Shown piece after piece: positions 60,560 through 64,000 of a stretch of 64,000 nt of DNA. The stretch is from positions 20,238,443 to 20,302,442 of the forward strand of contig NC_132887.1 of the NCBI RefSeq assembly GCF_030463535.1. Reading direction: 5' to 3'. Origin of the DNA: Salminus brasiliensis. Lineage: Eukaryota > Chordata > Actinopteri > Characiformes > Bryconidae. The position numbers and the translations under genes were made by a program. The notes beneath the pieces were generated by a model. The model saw nothing but the letters and a program-made list of their open reading frames with translations, was not told where the DNA came from and ran no database searches. Each line of letters opens with the position of its first letter. The stretch's first letter is position 1.

Positions 60560-61345
60560 TCAGGGCGTACCGTTCCTTGACCCTCTCTCCACTCCTGCTC
60601 ACACACAGGCCATATGAGCACACCAGTGCGACAGACTGCCAGGACATATGTTGCGTCTAGCCAAAACCCGTGATGTAACCTCCTTGCTGGAAAAAGCCGT
60701 TAAGTAATGTCGCCTTTTATCCGATGAGTGGAGCTGTTCGTTCAGTTTGCTGAGTCGCTCCGCTTAAAGCCCTGAAGTAGGAAACGCTCAGACAAATGGC
60801 GTCTTCACAACAAATCGGACTAATCAGCTGATTCTTCAAACACTACACGGAGACCCGAGGTAAATAAAGCCCTTCGTGGCAGCCTGATCATGGCGAAGCT
60901 CTGTTCCTCAGCTCGGATTTAAGCTTATCTGTGCTGTGACAGGCACGAAGCTTTGACACAGGTATGTGTTTTATTAATTTTTTTTTTTTCTGGGGCGTTA
61001 AAAATATCCGCTGTGCGGCTCCTCCGCTCCACCAGCACAGCACAGCCCAGCACAGCACAGCCTGCTAGTAGCAGCAGCAGCAGCAGCGCAGCAGCAGCAG
61101 CAGCAGCAGCCGCCAGCTAGGTGGGCTTTACCCTTGCTAGAGATTACTAGATGACAGTGTTATGGTAGCGAGGTGTGTTTTGCAGCCAGTACAGTGTACA
61201 GCCAGTGTGCTTCCAGCCCCGTTAGCCGGAGCTCGTCAGTAACGCTGCTGCTGTCAGGCTGCTTTCTTCTCTAACGGATCCGTGTAGCTGAGGCTGAAGT
61301 GTTGTTTACGCTCGGCTGTGCTTTTTTCTTTTTTACCCTACAGGT
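60560..61345 (+). promoter_or_regulatory. CpG-rich promoter of the next gene, with CAG tract
   Basis: CpG density rises sharply from about 60.7 kb (GTCGCTCCGC, CACGGAGACCCGAGG). A (CAG)n tract of about 14 units, interrupted once, lies near 61070-61111. The block overlaps leader exon 1. This is the usual housekeeping-type vertebrate promoter layout. The start site is not determinable here. Confidence 0.6.
60760..60961 (+). other. 5' leader exon 1, probable rnf144a
   Basis: Ends at the strong donor GACACAG|GTATGT (60961|60962); an alternative donor, CCCGAG|GTAAAT, lies at 60859|60860. The 5' end is a guess. It contains two short upstream ORFs, 60796-60831 (11 aa) and 60890-60922 (10 aa). Assignment to rnf144a rests on vertebrate gene order downstream of RSAD2 only, since no coding sequence of that gene is in the window. 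Confidence 0.5.
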
Positions 61346-61634
61346 CGTATTTCAGATGGGCTCCGTGAGGTCAGGACCTGCCAAGGCGGACAATGCCTAT
61401 CCGCAAGCTGTGCGACGTTTGTTTGGTGAACTGTAGATAGCTACCTCCATCGTACTGGTATAGCGGTCTAGCTGGCTACTGCACTGTAGCTTACCCAAGC
61501 TGCTCTTAACTGGCTTAGCTCCAGTTCCTTTGGCAATAATCTGAGGGGCTACGGACTGCACACACACACACACACACAGCCGGGTTGTAGCTCGGGAAGT
61601 TCTGGCAAACTCACACCACTTCTTTGAACGTAAG
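61344..61634 (+). other. 5' leader exon 2, probable rnf144a
   Basis: The acceptor follows a long pyrimidine tract (TTTTTTACCCTACAG|GTCG) and the donor is CGTAAG|GTGAGT. It contains a 26-codon ORF, 61356-61436, starting MGSVRSGP and ending LFGEL. I read the exon as non-coding leader because no longer frame leaves it. A nearby alternative acceptor, TTTCAG, ends at 61355. Confidence 0.5.
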
Positions 61635-62066
61635 GTGAGTAACCTTAGGTTTGTTAAATGCTTGTTTTTGTAGTATTATACGCTGCTGTAACACCACGAA
61701 GGACTGACTGGCAGTGCAGTGTGGGCTGCTGCTGCTGGTGTTGTTGTTGCTCTGTGCTTCCATGTCTTACTAAAACTGCTGAAGATCTTCTTTTCTTTTT
61801 CTTTTTCTTTTCTTTTTTTGGCAGTAAAAGCTCTTGATCGTGGTTCTAAGAGAGGGGAAAGGTTTTGGCTGCTGAAGTAACCATGACTGGAGGGCTTTTT
61901 TGTGTGGGGATGTATGTTCCTGGGTCTGTTCTGTAGACCGGGGGGTGCATCAGGAGCAGACCTTCTTATACAACACATGTGCTGAATTGCTGAGTACTAC
62001 AGCTGAGCTGTGTCTAGCCCACACTTCAGCGCTCTACGGTTATACATTTGCATTTTAATCTTCCAG

Positions 62067-62133
62067 GCTGGTACATGCTATCGCTTGCTGGACAAGCCAC
62101 AGCATGCTATACCTCTCCATGTGCCTGTAGCTG
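62067..62133 (+). other. 5' leader exon 3, candidate
   Basis: 67 nt between TTAATCTTCCAG|GCTGG and TAGCTG|GTAAGT, both good splice sites. Every frame is interrupted or uninformative, consistent with an untranslated exon. It could be alternative or unused. Confidence 0.35.
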
Positions 62134-62217
62134 GTAAGTGGCCCTGGAAATGGTATGGTATCCATTGCTGTTTCACATGTTGTTGATAATAGTAAAATAG
62201 ATTTTTTTTCAAAATTG

Positions 62218-62694
62218 AGAAAAGTATTGGGACAGGAGAAAGAAGTTCATGCTGCTTTTGTTGGAGTAACTGTCTCTACTGTCCCGAGAAGAAGGCCTTC
62301 TACTAGATTTGGAGCATAGCTGTGAGGATCTGGTTTCATTCACTGGCAGTTAAACTAGAGTTAAAGAGGCTCGGATGTTGGATGATCATCATCATCATCA
62401 TCATCATCACCACCACCACCACCACTTACCCCAACTCCCCAACTCATCCCAAAAGTATAGGATGGTGCACCATCCATCATCCAGAGAACACGGTTCCACT
62501 GCTCCACAGCTCAGTGCTCCAGAGGGTCCTGATCTGTTGGCAGTACATCTCTACAGGGACTAGACAAACTGTGTGTGTGTGTGTGTGTGCGTGCGCGCAT
62601 GCATTTGCACCTCTGTGCCAGCAACTGAATGTATTCATTAGAAGAGGTGTCCACTAACACATTATGTCCATATGTTTGTGGACAACCCTTCTAA
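62218..62694 (-). mobile_element. family A DNA element (copy 6) in the presumed rnf144a intron
   Basis: Inverted orientation: begins AAAAGTATTGGGACAG and ends AGAGGTGTCCACTAACAC. A second partial end, ATGTCCATATGTTTGTGG, follows immediately. It contains (ATC)n/(CAC)n at 62384-62425 and (TG)n near 62570, which generate spurious His-rich ORFs. Confidence 0.7.
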
Positions 62695-62699
62695 CCCCT

Positions 62700-64000
62700 T
62701 TCTCAAACATATAATTAAATAACATAAGTTTTCTATTGAACGCCAGACCCCCTGAATGACTTTGCTTACATAACAACCGTCAGATTATATTTTTCGTGGA
62801 CAAAAAGCCAGTAGAATTAATCATTAAGCTCTCCTCGGCCTTTGCGGTTGCAGAGCTCAGGTGTGATGTGTGCTAACTGTACTCTGCCTCCTAATGCATG
62901 TTGAAAAGCCTTGTATGCGTGCATGTGCTTCAGTTCAGCGGGGTTCGTTCCAAGAAATAGTAGGCCACTTATTTTGCTGCAAAGGAGGCAGAGTCAACGA
63001 CCTTCACGTGACAGGAGAAGAATGGCTGTGGCTCCCAGAGCCTGCAACTCATACTTTTTTTTTGGCTCTTGGGGAAGCAAGAAATCAGTCATTGCATTTT
63101 ATTGAGATGGTCATTGGGACGATATTGGGACATTCTCTTTGTACATGAAAGCTGTCTGCAGTGCTTAGCTCAGGACTGGATAACACTGCTGATAAGAGCA
63201 TTCATGTTGTGGTGACAAATTTGAGAACCTTGTGATTGCTTTTGATTATTTATTTCTATTATTTTAAATAATCTGGGGATCCTGGGAATGTACTGTGAGC
63301 CTCTCAGTGAAGGGTTCTCTTGAACTTGAGACTCATCATCATTATCAGTTCAGTCATTTTAACAGGGCCCACTTTCCCAGAAGCATCGTGGTGTTGAGAT
63401 CATCTTAACTGGTGGAGAAAAAGAGGGTGTTCAGTGTGAACAGTGATGATCGCATGATTATCTAGGAGTCATCTGCGTTCTAAGAAGCTATGGGGAAGCC
63501 AAGCCTAGGTTAGCACATAATATCTGTCACCGTTGAAGAACGTCTTTAGTCAAGAGGTTTAATGAAGTAGTTATGGTGTCGTAGGCCTGTTCACTGACCA
63601 CCACTGCCGGAAAAATCCAGATGGAATGCCTTCGTAGGGAGTGGCTGTGGTTTACCCGTGGCGTAACTAAGAGGGTTTGGCACTCGAGCAAATAAGGCAA
63701 GGAGGTCAGGACTGTCTGTTACAGGGTGGGCATAGAAGTGCAGGTCTCTGTTTAGGCCATAAGCTTGCCTGTTTGGAAACGTGTAACAACAGATAGTGAT
63801 GTTTTTCTTTTTAGGCCACAGATTGTCTTCGTTTGTCATAGACACTCCTTCCGATGACTGATCGTGCACTGAGTAATGCTAAGGCCTGTTCCCACATGAG
63901 GATACAATGAAAGTTAAGGTCAGGTTTTTATATGGGAACCTTTTGTGGTATTTGGGGGGGAGGGAGTTTTTTTGTTATTCTAAGTCCTCTACATTTTTTG
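62700..64000 (+). other. presumed intron of the right-hand gene; no exon seen
   Basis: Unique sequence after the last leader exon. Frames of 92 aa at 62870 (+) and 63591 (-) show no domain. I find no RING-type cysteine pattern, so rnf144a coding exons are not reached. Confidence 0.5.

Noticed and set aside
62375-62563. His-rich 62-aa ORF
   Set aside because: It is produced by an (ATC)n/(CAC)n microsatellite inside a family A transposon.

Overview
The window is nuclear DNA of a ray-finned fish. Genes are intron-split, microsatellites are dense (CA, GA/CT, AAT, TA), and the interspersed repeats are of fish type: tRNA-derived SINEs, Tc1-like transposon remnants, short inverted-repeat DNA elements and LINE tails. 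The repeat set suggests an otophysan (characin or catfish relative), but that is a guess from repeat style only.

Layout. Bases 1 to about 46.4 kb hold no protein-coding gene I can support. This is a gene desert of AT-rich sequence, repeats and several CpG-containing, repeat-free blocks that look like conserved non-coding elements. In vertebrates the desert on this side of CMPK2 leads to SOX11, so these blocks may be long-range enhancers; that is inference from synteny. From 46.5 to 57.7 kb lie two complete antiviral genes arranged head to head: cmpk2 on the minus strand (5 coding exons, 425 aa predicted) and rsad2/viperin on the plus strand (6 exons, 358 aa predicted). I rebuilt both by matching splice sites and reading frame. 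The 1.3 kb between their start codons carries an interferon response element next to each gene and a TATA box for rsad2, with a DNA transposon inserted in the middle. From about 60.7 kb to the right edge is a CpG-rich promoter with spliced non-coding leader exons on the plus strand. By conserved gene order (CMPK2-RSAD2-RNF144A) these are probably the 5' leader of rnf144a, whose coding exons lie beyond the window.

How the genes work together. CMPK2 is a nucleoside-monophosphate kinase that raises pyrimidine nucleotide supply. Viperin is a radical-SAM enzyme that converts CTP to the chain terminator ddhCTP. Their pairing and shared interferon control make this a compact antiviral nucleotide unit. 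It is known in vertebrates, so the genes themselves are not new. The less ordinary features are the mobile DNA lodged in the shared promoter and in rsad2 intron 1, an AAT microsatellite abutting the rsad2 exon 2 splice acceptor, a 0.9 kb polypyrimidine tract, a 35-bp minisatellite and a long fold-back element between rsad2 and the next gene.
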